Source of the DNA: UBA6144 sp964399165
GTDB taxonomy: Bacteria; Bdellovibrionota; Bacteriovoracia; Bacteriovoracales; Bacteriovoracaceae
Reading direction: 5' to 3'
Length of the DNA stretch: 64,000 nt
NCBI GenBank assembly: GCA_964399165.1
Contig: CAYNPO010000013.1
Location: forward strand, 30,143 to 94,142
The position numbers and the translations under genes are program-made. Under the pieces are notes generated by a model that was not told where the DNA came from, made no database searches, and saw only the letters and a list, made by a program, of their open reading frames with translations. This document shows, piece by piece, positions 50,456 through 59,300 of the stretch. The number at the start of each line of letters is the position of its first letter. Position 1 is the first letter of the stretch.

Positions 50456-50501
50456 ATCATAGGCCAGCGGGGTGGTGGCGCGCTAGTTTTTCCGCTATAC
50501 T
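50456..50501. promoter_or_regulatory. divergent promoter region between hydrolase and Cys-rich gene
   Basis: TATGAT on the reverse strand (50461-50456) serves the hydrolase gene, with a leader holding GGAGG. TATACT on the forward strand (50496-50501) ends six bases before the ATG at 50508, a leaderless layout. No good -35 was seen for the forward promoter. Confidence 0.5.
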
Positions 50502-50507
50502 GCGCTC

Positions 50508-50888
50508 ATGTACTGCCCCGTGTGCTTTCAGGACACCCTCAAGCTCCGCTCCAACGGAGTGGTGAAGCTCGCCTTCAACGGCAAGTCCCGCAACACCTCC
50601 CTGTTCACCTACAATTTGCTCAAGGACAAAGGACCCGACTTGGTCGGGAAACTGCGCGAAAAAATCGTGGATTTTTTCCAGTGGTACGCCACCTTCCAAA
50701 ACCGCAGCCCGCTTAAGACCTTTGAGGCCACTTCCAGCGACATCCAGTGTTCCAATCACTGCAAGATCGACCTGATCAACACGCGGGTGAGCGTGGTCGG
50801 GGTACTCTACACCGTGCCCGAGGTGCGCCAGCTCTTGGATGAAGAAGCGGCCAAGCACGGGATTGAGCTGCAAATCGTCTTAAAGTGA
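50508..50888 (+). CDS. 126-residue Cys-rich protein, zinc-ribbon-like
   Basis: No signal peptide. MYCPVCF gives an N-terminal CPxC pair and CSNHC (residues about 81-85) a second pair, together a possible four-Cys zinc site. Between them lies a Lys-rich helical part, LAFNGKSRNTSLFTYNLLKDKG. I think similar proteins occur in Bdellovibrio-like genomes but cannot verify it. The gene stands alone between two divergent/convergent neighbours. Confidence 0.65.
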   Translation: MYCPVCFQDTLKLRSNGVVKLAFNGKSRNTSLFTYNLLKDKGPDLVGKLREKIVDFFQWYATFQNRSPLKTFEATSSDIQCSNHCKIDLINTRVSVVGVLYTVPEVRQLLDEEAAKHGIELQIVLK

Positions 50889-50892
50889 CAAC

Positions 50893-52857
50893 CTAGAAGA
50901 CGGCCCGCGCGCCCAGCACGACGTTGCGTCCGGGCAGAGGCGCGATCTCCTTCACCGTGGACGTATGGGCCCGGGCCTCTTGGTCCAGCAGGTTCTTGAC
51001 CCGGGCGAAAAGATGCAGGCGAGTCTCTTCACCCGCCCACTCGTGGCCTACGCCCAGGTTGAGCATTTCGTACCCGTCAGTGGCGTTTTCCCTGGGCGCT
51101 GTTTTGGTCTGCATGAACACGTGCTGAAGCTCGATGTCGGCGTCCCATCGACCATGGGCCCACTCGGCGCCCACCGAAGCGCGGGCCGGGGAAAGACGGG
51201 GCAGGTTCTTGCCATCGTCGGTGTTGACCCCTCGGACCCAGTCACCTTTGGCCACCAACTTCCAATCGGGCGAGGCCTGCCAACGGTGCTCCGTCTCGGC
51301 CCCATGGAGGCGGGCGCCCACCGCCTCGTAGCGGAAAATGGGGAAATCGCTGTCGGTATCGGTTCCCCCGTCAGGGGAAAGGGCCACATAACCGTCGAAG
51401 TCCTGCACGAAGGCGCTGACTTGGCCGCGGTAGCGCCGATCGCTATAACCCAATCGCCCCTGAAGACCCGAGGCCTTTTCCTTGCCCAATGCCTGCTCGC
51501 CCACTTCATAGGTGCCGGTGGCCACGTGGGCACCATTGGCGAAGAGTTCTTGAAAATTCGGGGCGCGCTCGGTGTAGGAGAGGTCCACTCCCCCCTCCCA
51601 GCCAGTGGAGGAGGTGCTGGCCCATCCCAAAGCGGCATTGAGGCCGGTGAAGCCCCGAGTGGTGCCCTCGCCGAAATCCGCCGAGCCCTCCTTGCGGGTG
51701 CGCGACTCCTCGCCGCGGGCGGAGAAGCTCCACTCACCCGCCCCGCGCCGGTAGCGCTGAAGGGTGAAGAGGGCCAAGGCTCCGTTGTTGGCGGTGGGAA
51801 GGTAGGCTTCCTCCCCTTGAGCGCTAAACTCGGAGAACTGGCCCTGGATGCCCCAAACGGAAGAATGGGCCCCCCGCGTGCGCTCGGCCTCCAAGCGCGT
51901 CTCGTTGCCGGAATTCTTGAACACCGTTCCGACGCTGCCGGATTCCACTTCGTCGTGCCGGTAGCGTGACTGGGCCGAACGCAGGCGCAGCTTGTCCGCC
52001 CAGCCCCCGCGCGGACGGTACTCACTTCCGAGCTCCCAGCGGTTCTGGCGCATGAGGATCTCCACGGTGGGTTCGGCCACCGAGCCATAATCGGAGGAGT
52101 AATGGCCGAAGCTCAGGCCCAAGTGGCCCCGATCGAAGACGCGCGTGACGCCCAGGGCGCCGGCGCGCTGGAGTTCTTGGCTGTTGGGAAGGCGCTTGCT
52201 CACTTCATCGGCGGAAGCCACGGGGTTTTCCCGGCGCAAGCGCGCCGAGCGCGCCTTGCCAGGGATGCGCTGGTCACCGAAGTCCCGGAACGAACCGTCC
52301 AGGTGGAACATCCAACCGTCGCTTCCATGGTCCAAGCGCACCGCGTGCCCCATGCCTCCGAACGCGCTCTCGGCGCGCGTTTCCACCTGGGCCAGGTGGC
52401 CCGCCTCGAAATGGTCGTGGATCCGCGGGTTGGTGAGGTTCACTACCCCACCCACGGCGGACGCGCCATACATGAGCGCCGGCGGACCGCGCAGGATTTC
52501 CACCGCCTCCACATTGAGCGGGTCCACCGGGACCGCGTGGTCCACGCTCTGGGAAGAAGCGTCCAGGTTACCCAGGCCGTTTTGCAAGACCCGCACACGG
52601 TCGCCGTCGAAACCCCGGATCACGGGGCGGGAGGCTCCCGGCCCAAACGAGCTGCTGTTGACGCCGGCCTCGGCCTTGAGGGTCTCACCCAAGGTGGATT
52701 CACTCCGGCGGACCAATTCCCTGGCCTCCAAGCGGGAACTGCCGTGGGCGTTCTCCACGAGTGAGCTACGGCGGGAGCCGATCACGTGCACTTCGCGCAT
52801 GTGGATGGACTCGGCGTGGGTGGAGGGCAAAAAAACGAAAAGGATGAACCAAAGCAT
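50893..52857 (-). CDS. TonB-dependent receptor, ZnuD-like
   Basis: A 654-residue outer-membrane receptor: signal peptide (MLWFILFVFLPSTHA), plug domain (residues about 35-150, GASRPVIRGFDGDRVRVLQNGLGNLDASSQSVDHAVPVDPLNVEAVEILRGPPALMYG, then SAVGGVVN), and a 22-strand barrel ending LGARAVF. Plug wording and length match the ZnuD/zinc-receptor branch, which imports zinc with TonB energy; this assignment is by resemblance. A palindromic candidate operator overlaps the -35 region. Confidence 0.88.
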   Translation of the reverse strand: MLWFILFVFLPSTHAESIHMREVHVIGSRRSSLVENAHGSSRLEARELVRRSESTLGETLKAEAGVNSSSFGPGASRPVIRGFDGDRVRVLQNGLGNLDASSQSVDHAVPVDPLNVEAVEILRGPPALMYGASAVGGVVNLTNPRIHDHFEAGHLAQVETRAESAFGGMGHAVRLDHGSDGWMFHLDGSFRDFGDQRIPGKARSARLRRENPVASADEVSKRLPNSQELQRAGALGVTRVFDRGHLGLSFGHYSSDYGSVAEPTVEILMRQNRWELGSEYRPRGGWADKLRLRSAQSRYRHDEVESGSVGTVFKNSGNETRLEAERTRGAHSSVWGIQGQFSEFSAQGEEAYLPTANNGALALFTLQRYRRGAGEWSFSARGEESRTRKEGSADFGEGTTRGFTGLNAALGWASTSSTGWEGGVDLSYTERAPNFQELFANGAHVATGTYEVGEQALGKEKASGLQGRLGYSDRRYRGQVSAFVQDFDGYVALSPDGGTDTDSDFPIFRYEAVGARLHGAETEHRWQASPDWKLVAKGDWVRGVNTDDGKNLPRLSPARASVGAEWAHGRWDADIELQHVFMQTKTAPRENATDGYEMLNLGVGHEWAGEETRLHLFARVKNLLDQEARAHTSTVKEIAPLPGRNVVLGARAVF

Positions 52858-52863
52858 GGAGTG

Positions 52864-52891
52864 GTTCTACCACGCCTTTCACTTAATGCAA
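52864..52891 (-). promoter_or_regulatory. receptor promoter, leaderless layout
   Basis: On the reverse strand TTGCAT (52891-52886), 16 bases, TAGAAC (52869-52864), then CACTCC and the ATG at 52857. The -35 element overlaps the palindrome at 52887-52901. Confidence 0.5.
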
Positions 52892-52901
52892 ACGAATTGC
52901 A
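52887..52901. promoter_or_regulatory. candidate operator TGCAA-N5-TTGCA
   Basis: Perfect 5-base inverted repeat TGCAA (52887-52891) and TTGCA (52897-52901) around ACGAA, placed over the -35 region of the ZnuD-like receptor gene. Such a position suits a repressor; a Fur/Zur-family regulator is my guess. Confidence 0.45.
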
Positions 52902-52905
52902 ACAA

Positions 52906-53952
52906 CTAGAACGAGGTGTCGATCTTGATTTCGAATTCCACGAAGCCCTTGAGCTGGAAGGACTCCGGGGGGATGCGACGCATGTCGAGCATGGCGTCGA
53001 TGCGCAAGCGGTTGCCCTGCACGAGCAGGGGCACCAGGTTCTCCTGATTGGGCTTGAAGTCCAGACACACCATGTTCTTGCACGGGTCCACCTTGGTGAT
53101 GCCCAAGTCACCCATCTCCGCTTCTTGGCGTTCCATGAGAGCGAAGAATATTTCGCGCTCCACTTCGCCACCAGTCAGCTCCACCATGAGCGTGCGGTTC
53201 ACCACCTCCATCTTCCTGATGACCCGGCTGAACTCGGGGTGAGCGTTGAGGTAGTTGCGGGTGCGCACCGGATGCTGGGTATAGAGGATGAACATGCGGT
53301 CCATGGCCTCGAGGTTGGCGTGCCGGTGGCGGCTGGCCCAACGGTAGTTAATGACGTCCACCCGCGGAGCACGTTCCTCCCGGGGAGACATGTCGACATC
53401 GTCAAGGAGCTGGGGACGGAAGTTCTGCGGTTCATCCGCCTCCCGGTGCATGCTCATGCGGATCTTGAGCTCCTTCAAGAAGCTGAAGTTGAGGGTGTCT
53501 CCCCGGCTGATGAACCGGCGCAGGCGCGCGAAGAAGCCCCCAGGGCGCGGGCCCGCATGGGGATCGCGCTCGTCGATATGCAGGAAGACGCGCTTGATGG
53601 AGATGTGCTTGACCGTGTCGCGGTCGATCTCCGGGATGGGTTGGTTGAGGGCAATGCGACGGCGACCCACTCCAAGTCCTGAGCCTAGGCTGAAAGCGGT
53701 GCGGGTGACCAGCCCGAAGGCATCTCCCAACAAAGGGACCCGGGAAACACCGTTGTTGGGGTCCACGGGGGAATCGATGGGATCAAGGCTGCGCTCGGAG
53801 AGGGGAAGGCTGATGGTGAAAACGGCGTACCGACCGTCTCCATGGATCTGGCTCAAGCGTTTGGCCGGGAACAAGGGATCCACCTCGGACTTCTGTCCAC
53901 AGCCCAGGTACAGGAGCGCTATTGCGAAAGCCAACCACACCGACCGAGTCAT
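52906..53952 (-). CDS. 348-residue lipoprotein of unknown function
   Basis: Lipoprotein signal (LAFAIALLYLGCGQ). The mature part has repeated beta-like and charged segments (VKHISIKRVFLHIDERD, LKELKIRMSM, MEVVNRTLMVELTGG) and two cysteines (DPCKNMVCLDF), which could form a disulfide. No family recognised. The ATG at 53952 follows GTGAGG and TATAAC (53982-53977) lies upstream. It is separated by 48 bases from the receptor gene, so it may be transcribed upstream of it. Confidence 0.7.
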   Translation of the reverse strand: MTRSVWLAFAIALLYLGCGQKSEVDPLFPAKRLSQIHGDGRYAVFTISLPLSERSLDPIDSPVDPNNGVSRVPLLGDAFGLVTRTAFSLGSGLGVGRRRIALNQPIPEIDRDTVKHISIKRVFLHIDERDPHAGPRPGGFFARLRRFISRGDTLNFSFLKELKIRMSMHREADEPQNFRPQLLDDVDMSPREERAPRVDVINYRWASRHRHANLEAMDRMFILYTQHPVRTRNYLNAHPEFSRVIRKMEVVNRTLMVELTGGEVEREIFFALMERQEAEMGDLGITKVDPCKNMVCLDFKPNQENLVPLLVQGNRLRIDAMLDMRRIPPESFQLKGFVEFEIKIDTSF

Positions 53953-54001
53953 CCGAACCTCACTCAAGGGTGCACGGTTATAGCTTGGCCCGGCGCATCA
54001 C

Positions 54002-54018
54002 TGTCTAGATTTTAGACA
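54002..54018. promoter_or_regulatory. 17-base inverted repeat in a divergent region
   Basis: TGTCTA (54002-54007), GATTT, TAGACA (54013-54018): perfect six-base arms. It lies between the divergent lipoprotein (start 53952) and barrel (start 54091) genes. On the reverse strand TAGACA could also serve as the -35 of the lipoprotein gene. A second symmetrical element, CCCGGGG-A-CCCCGGG (54054-54068), lies closer to the barrel gene. Confidence 0.4.
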
Positions 54019-54075
54019 CCCGGGTAAGAGTTACAGGTCTGGCCCGTTTTTCCCCCGGGGACCCCGGGATCTCTC

Positions 54076-54081
54076 TAAAAT
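54076..54081 (+). promoter_or_regulatory. -10 box of 54091 gene, near-leaderless
   Basis: TAAAAT (54076-54081) ends nine bases before the ATG at 54091, leaving a leader of about two or three bases. The corresponding -35 position is GC-rich and does not match the consensus. Confidence 0.45.
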
Positions 54082-54090
54082 GCTAGCCAT

Positions 54091-55359
54091 ATGCTTCGCG
54101 TCATGATTTCCCTGGACCGTTTTTCCCGTGGGTTCGCCCTGGTCGTGGGCCTGCTCTCCGCTTATTGTTTAATTTCAACAGCTTATGCCCAGGTTTATAT
54201 GACCCTCCCCAAAGGGGTCAGGATGCTGGGCTATCGTAACGTCACCACCTCAAAAATCGACGCCAGCTACAACCAGTCCCAGGCCGAAAGCCCCCTCTCC
54301 TACCAACTGAAGGTGGATGCGGAGACGCTCTCCCAGGCCAGCGACGCCGTGAACGTCTACTTCGAGCAGCTACGGGCCATCAATCCCGCCGCCTATGACC
54401 AATTCACATACGGTGAATACCGGGTGAGCGGGGAGGCCAAGCTCAATGTGCACGGCTTGGGCCTGGGTTATGGGATCACCGACCGCCTCACGGTCTATGG
54501 CGTCCTTCCCTACTACCGGGCAGACGTGCAGGTGAAATTCAAGCAACTCCGCCGCTCCAACACCCAGCAAATTGCCGAGGCCGTGGAAGACAGCAGCCGA
54601 GACGACCCGGACTCCGCCGTGGGCAACATCGCCTACGCCCTCCCCGAGGCTTCAGGGCCCCTCATGCAGTCCGTGGTGGTGAACACCTACGGCTACAAGG
54701 AAGTGGGCGACTGGCACGGCACCGGTTATGGCGACCTCGAGCTGGGCGCCACCTACAAGCTCGTGGACCGCGGCTGGTGGGGCGCATCCCTGACTGGCGG
54801 TGCGGTGGCCCCCACCGGCCGCGTGGACGATCCCGACCTGTTACAGGACGTGGGTTTCGGCGACGGCCAGTGGGACGCCTTCGCCGAAAGCGCCGCCGGG
54901 TACACCTGGGACGACAGCCTGCGCTTCGGCACCATCCTGCGCTACACCTACCAGGCGCCCTCGCGCAAAATCCTACGGGTGCCCACCAACCGCGACTTCA
55001 CCATGTCCGCCCAGAAAGGCGAGTTTGACGTGAAGTTCGGCGACAAAATCGATTCCACCTGGCTCGCCACCTACTCCTTCAACGACTGGTTCTCCCTCAC
55101 TCCTGCCTATGAGCTCAATTACCAAACCTCGTCGCGCTACGAGTCCAAGTACGGAGCGGCCAACGATTACCTCGCCTATAACTCCGACCGCATCGCCCAC
55201 GTCGCGCGCCTCTCCGGCAGCGTCTCCACCATCCAGCCCTTCCTCAAAAAGCAATTCCTGCTGCCCGCCCAACTGAACATCAACGTCCAGCAAACCGTGG
55301 GCGGCAAGAACGTGCCCAAGGTGGGCCGCTTCGAGGTGGAGCTGCGGGTGATGTTCTAA
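54091..55359 (+). CDS. predicted outer-membrane beta-barrel protein
   Basis: A 422-residue exported protein (signal peptide ending STAYAQ) with many alternating strands, for example LGLGYGITDRLTVYGVLPYYRADV and SLTPAYELNYQTSSRYE, and a terminal FEVELRVMF. This looks like a transporter or porin barrel of the DUF3187/OMPP1-like style, but I cannot name the family. A near-leaderless promoter and symmetric elements precede it. It converges with the response regulator gene. Confidence 0.72.
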   Translation: MLRVMISLDRFSRGFALVVGLLSAYCLISTAYAQVYMTLPKGVRMLGYRNVTTSKIDASYNQSQAESPLSYQLKVDAETLSQASDAVNVYFEQLRAINPAAYDQFTYGEYRVSGEAKLNVHGLGLGYGITDRLTVYGVLPYYRADVQVKFKQLRRSNTQQIAEAVEDSSRDDPDSAVGNIAYALPEASGPLMQSVVVNTYGYKEVGDWHGTGYGDLELGATYKLVDRGWWGASLTGGAVAPTGRVDDPDLLQDVGFGDGQWDAFAESAAGYTWDDSLRFGTILRYTYQAPSRKILRVPTNRDFTMSAQKGEFDVKFGDKIDSTWLATYSFNDWFSLTPAYELNYQTSSRYESKYGAANDYLAYNSDRIAHVARLSGSVSTIQPFLKKQFLLPAQLNINVQQTVGGKNVPKVGRFEVELRVMF

Positions 55360-55363
55360 GGGG

Positions 55364-56047
55364 TCAGTCCTCGGACTGGGCCTCGCCGACGGTGAGCTTG
55401 TAACCCACGCCCCAGACGGTCTCGATCTTGATACCCAGCTTGGTCATCTTCTTGCGCAATGAGAAGACATGAACGTCCACATTCCGCGCCGTCATCTTCT
55501 CCTCGGAGTTGAAGCAGCCGATGATTTCCTGGCGTGTGCTGGCGTCGGGCTGGCAGCCATGCAGGCGGTTGAAAATGATGTACTCGCGGGCGGTGAGGCT
55601 CACCGACACCCCGTCGCGCATGACGATGTGGGCCTCCGGAATCAGTTTCAATCCATGGTGGAGGATGTTCGCTTCGAGCTGCTGCAGCTTGGCCCAGGCG
55701 TTTTCCACCCGGATGCCCAGTTCGTTGAAGTTGAAGGGTTTGGTGATGTAGTCATCCGCGCCGGCCCCAAGCCCGGCCACCACTTCCTCGCTGCGTGAAT
55801 AACCGGAGATCATGAACACCGGTGAGAGCTTGTCCTTACCGCGGATAGTCCGCACCAAGTCGATGCCTTTTATGCCGGGTAAGTTCCAGTCGATGAGATA
55901 GAGGCAATTAACCGGAACGGTGGAATCGGCGAGAAAGACTTCCCCATTGGGGTAGAGGCGGACGTCGAAGGACCGGCTACGTAAGAAGCGGGCCAAGCTA
56001 TCCGCAATCTCTCTTTCATCTTCAATGATGACGATGGCGCGGTTCAT
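55364..56047 (-). CDS. OmpR-type response regulator, no adjacent kinase
   Basis: A 227-residue regulator: receiver domain (IIEDER, phospho-acceptor Asp in LIDWNLPG, Lys in ITKPF) and winged helix with ARNVDVHVFSLRKKM and VWGVGYKL. No kinase gene is next to it. The ATG at 56047 starts the receiver; a GTG at 56068 is possible. TTAAG/CTTAA repeats at 56124-56139 may be its own operator, similar to the element beside the kinase at 25649-27184. Confidence 0.88.
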   Translation of the reverse strand: MNRAIVIIEDEREIADSLARFLRSRSFDVRLYPNGEVFLADSTVPVNCLYLIDWNLPGIKGIDLVRTIRGKDKLSPVFMISGYSRSEEVVAGLGAGADDYITKPFNFNELGIRVENAWAKLQQLEANILHHGLKLIPEAHIVMRDGVSVSLTAREYIIFNRLHGCQPDASTRQEIIGCFNSEEKMTARNVDVHVFSLRKKMTKLGIKIETVWGVGYKLTVGEAQSED

Positions 56048-56123
56048 ACCAGTGAATTTTAACTCCACTCTCCAGCGACATCCTATGGAAATCCTGAATA
56101 ACTGCTCAATTAGAGCCGTATTA

Positions 56124-56139
56124 TTAAGAACCTCTTAAG
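56124..56139. promoter_or_regulatory. TTAAG repeat element upstream of the response regulator
   Basis: TTAAGAACCTCTTAAG: two TTAAG/CTTAA half-sites, 77 bases upstream of the regulator start. On the reverse strand the two CTTAA units have an 11-base period, typical of OmpR/PhoB sites. Confidence 0.4.
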
Positions 56140-56168
56140 ACATCGGAAGGGGGGACGGGAAGGGAAAA

Positions 56169-56244
56169 TGGTGGGCGTTGACGGGATCGAACCGCCGACA
56201 TCTACCTTGTAAGGGTAGCGCTCTCCCAGCTGAGCTAAACGCCC
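56169..56244 (-). tRNA. tRNA-Val (anticodon UAC)
   Basis: A 76-base cloverleaf on the reverse strand: acceptor GGGCGTT pairing with AACGCCC, D-arm TTAGCTCAGCTGGGAGAGC, anticodon loop CTTACAA (TAC), T-arm GGCGGTTCGATCCCGTC, and an encoded CCA end (56171-56169). Confidence 0.97.
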
Positions 56245-56293
56245 GTGTGAATGTGGGACAAATTTAGGGGTGGGCGCCCCCCTCCGTCAACGA

Positions 56294-56319
56294 AAAAGGG
56301 GCCCTTTCGGGCCCCTTTT
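56294..56319 (-). terminator. Rho-independent terminator of the coiled-coil gene
   Basis: On the reverse strand stem AAAAGGGGCCC, loop GAAA, stem GGGCCCCTTTT, followed by further T; eleven base pairs. It lies eight bases downstream of the stop of the 1255-residue gene and upstream of tRNA-Val. Confidence 0.92.
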
Positions 56320-56326
56320 CGGCGTC

Positions 56327-59300
56327 TTATCGCTTCACGCTGATCTGCAAGGTGCGCTCTTCTACGGTCTGCCCGTCGTAGGCAACCAACAGGCGCAAGT
56401 TGATGGTGCGGCCTTTGGCGCTCCGCTTGAGCTTATAGCGGACTCTCACCTCCTGGGACTGTCCTTGGCGGAGCACGGCCGAGGCGGCGGTGGGGGTGTG
56501 GTTATCCACATAGGAAGAACCCACTTCCTGCAACGTCACCTGGTAAGGCCGCGACAGGCCCGCATACTGGGCGGTGATGTTTACGGTCACGTCATGGATG
56601 AACACGGCACCCCGCCAGCTGGCCTGCTCAGGATTGTTGTTGAACTGTACGCCCAGCTGGGCGGTGGGGTTGGCGGCGAGGGTTTCCAGGATTTCCACCC
56701 GCTGGGTACGGCTGCCTTGGTAGTCGTGGCCGGGGAAGACCAGGTCAGCCACCAGACGCACGCGCTGGCCCGCTTCAGCGGAGGCGGCCACCTGAAGGCC
56801 CAGGTTGGGGCGGGTGCGTCCCAGCCGGCGGGCGGCGAGCCCAGCCACGGGGGCGGTTTGCTGAGCGACGACCAACTGCGGGGAGGCCTCCACCACGCGC
56901 ACCTGCACGGCCCCATCCACGCTGGCGCGGTGACCAGCGTTTTTGAGAAAGAGTTCCAGGGACAAGGGGTTGCCCGGGGCCACGCCCCAACGGGCGGCGC
57001 TGGCCAGGCGGGGGGCTTCCTGGAGGCCAATCACGGCATTCTGTTGGAAGTGGTTGGTGGCCTGCGCCTGGGCCTCTTGGCTGACACGGGCCTCCTCCCC
57101 TGGCATCTGTTGGTTGAACGAGGCGTCGCGGGCGGCGGCAAAGCGCGCCGCGAAGACTTCCTGTTTACCGAGGGCCAAGCCAACGGCATGGGCGACGCCC
57201 ACTGCCTCGCGGTTGAGTGCCGGGTACTGACGTTCGATCTCGGCATTCAACGTTGAAGTGAGGGTCTGGGCGAAGAGTCCCGGGTACTGGGCCACGAACA
57301 CGCGGCGGTGGGCCTCGCCGTACACGTCCCGGTACTCGGTGGTATAAGCGTCACGGCAGGCGGTCACGAACTCGGCGACGTTTTTGTAGACCCCTTGGCA
57401 AACCGTGGCACCCACGGTGGGGCGCTGGGCACCTGGCGCCACGTAAGCGCCTTCCGGGCGGCGCAGGTCGGTCTGGGTGCGGCGGATGTCCACCAGTCCG
57501 CGGGTGGCGGCGTCGATCCGTTGGTCAAGTGGGGTTGCAAGCGCGGCCGCGGCGGCGAGCTCGGCGGCGGTGAGGGGTGCGGGAACGGCGGCGCGGGACT
57601 TGGCCACGCGGCTCTCCGATGCCCACAAGGGTGCGGGGGCGGCGAGCTGGGTGCGCACTTCATCGCGCACTTCCGGATCCTGCAGCAGGCGTTGGAAGGC
57701 TTCGCCATAGAAGCGCGGCTTGAGTTCCTGCTCGGCGCGGTTGCGGGCCTCGCGGATGCCGGCGGCGGTGCCCTCCTGGGTGCCGCGGGCGGCGTCCTCC
57801 GTGCTGGCCAGGCCCTCGGCGCGGCCGGCGGCGTGTCCGGAAATCTCGCCACGGACGAAGGCCCGCAGGAGGGCCTCGAAGCGAGCCTCGTCAGTGGCGC
57901 TTTGGGTGGCAAGGCGGGTGGCGCTGGCCTGGGCGGCGGTGAGCCCCTGGGCCTCGCCGTCGGCGCGCCCGGCGGTGGTGGCGCGGGTGGTGCCCTGCTC
58001 GCGGGCAGCGGCCAGGTGGCGCTGGAACAGGGAGAGGCGCTCGCGGAACTGGCCGTCGGCGGTCTCCACTTGGTTACCCAGGGAAGCGGTTTCGGCCTGG
58101 GCGGAACGCAAGTCGCGCTCCACTTGAGTCAGGCGGCTCTCACGGGCGGGGATCTCGCGGGTCAGGGCGGCCAAGCGCTGACGGTTGCGGGCGATCTCGG
58201 CGGTGTCGGTCTGGTTTTGGGCGCGCAAGTTCTGCTGCTCGGCCCCCCGGGCCTCGGCGGCTTCCTGGGCGGAACGAACCTGTGCGAGCAGTTGGTTGCG
58301 CTCACCCTCGATGCCGTCGAGACGCGCGCGCCAAGTCTCCACCACCCCTTCTTGGGCGGATAGGTTACGGGCCGCCTGGGCGACGGCGGCGTCCCACTCC
58401 TCCACCTGGCGCTGAGTGCGCACGCGGATGTCGCTCAGACGGCGCAGCTGCTGGCGTTCTTGCTCATACTCGCGGGCGGTGCGGTTTTCTTCGCGTTGGT
58501 TCTCTTGGAGGGCGCGCTCGATCTGCTGCATTTCGCGCGGGAACTGGGCGATGGAGCGCTCCATTTCCTGCACGCGACCAGCGGCCTGGCGCTCTTGCCG
58601 TTCGTCGCGCTCCACTTCGGCGTTGGCGGCATCCCGGCGCTGGGTGGCGGCCTGGGCGGTTTGGCGGGCCTGCTGGAGGGCCGGCAATAGGCGGTCACGC
58701 TCGGTGGAGGCCTGGGCCAGGGCGGCCTCGGCGCCTTGTTGGTCGTTGCGAGCACGCTCCAGTTGCTGGCGCTGGCCCTGGAGGTTGCCTTCTAACTGGG
58801 TCACACGGGCGCGGGCCTGCTGGATTTGGGTGTCGGCCGTGCTCAAGAAGTTGCGCTGCTCGGCCAACTGCTGGTTGGCGCGGGCGATGCCGGACTCGCG
58901 TTGCCCGACGGCGGCGCGGGCGGCGTTCCAGGCGTTCGTGGTCTGGACCACGGCCTGCTGAGCGGCGTTCACCTCCTGCTCTTTTTGCCGAATCAAGCCT
59001 TGAATGCGCAAGATCTCAGGACGGTTGCCCGCGGCCCCGCGCAAATCCAAGTGCAGCTGGCGCAGTTCTCCCTGCCTGGCCTCGAAGGTGGCCACGGCTT
59101 CGTTCTTGGCGGCTTCGGTGGTGGCGATGTTCGGGCGGGCGGCCTCGATCTCGCGGGTCAGGGTGGCGATCTGGTTTTCCAGCTGGGCGATGGTGGTGGT
59201 GGCCTGCTGGCGGCGTTGCTCGAGACCCGCCACCGCGGCTTGGGCCTGGGTGACTTCACGCTCGGCCGGGGCGATGGCCTGGGTCAGGCGCTGGACTGCC

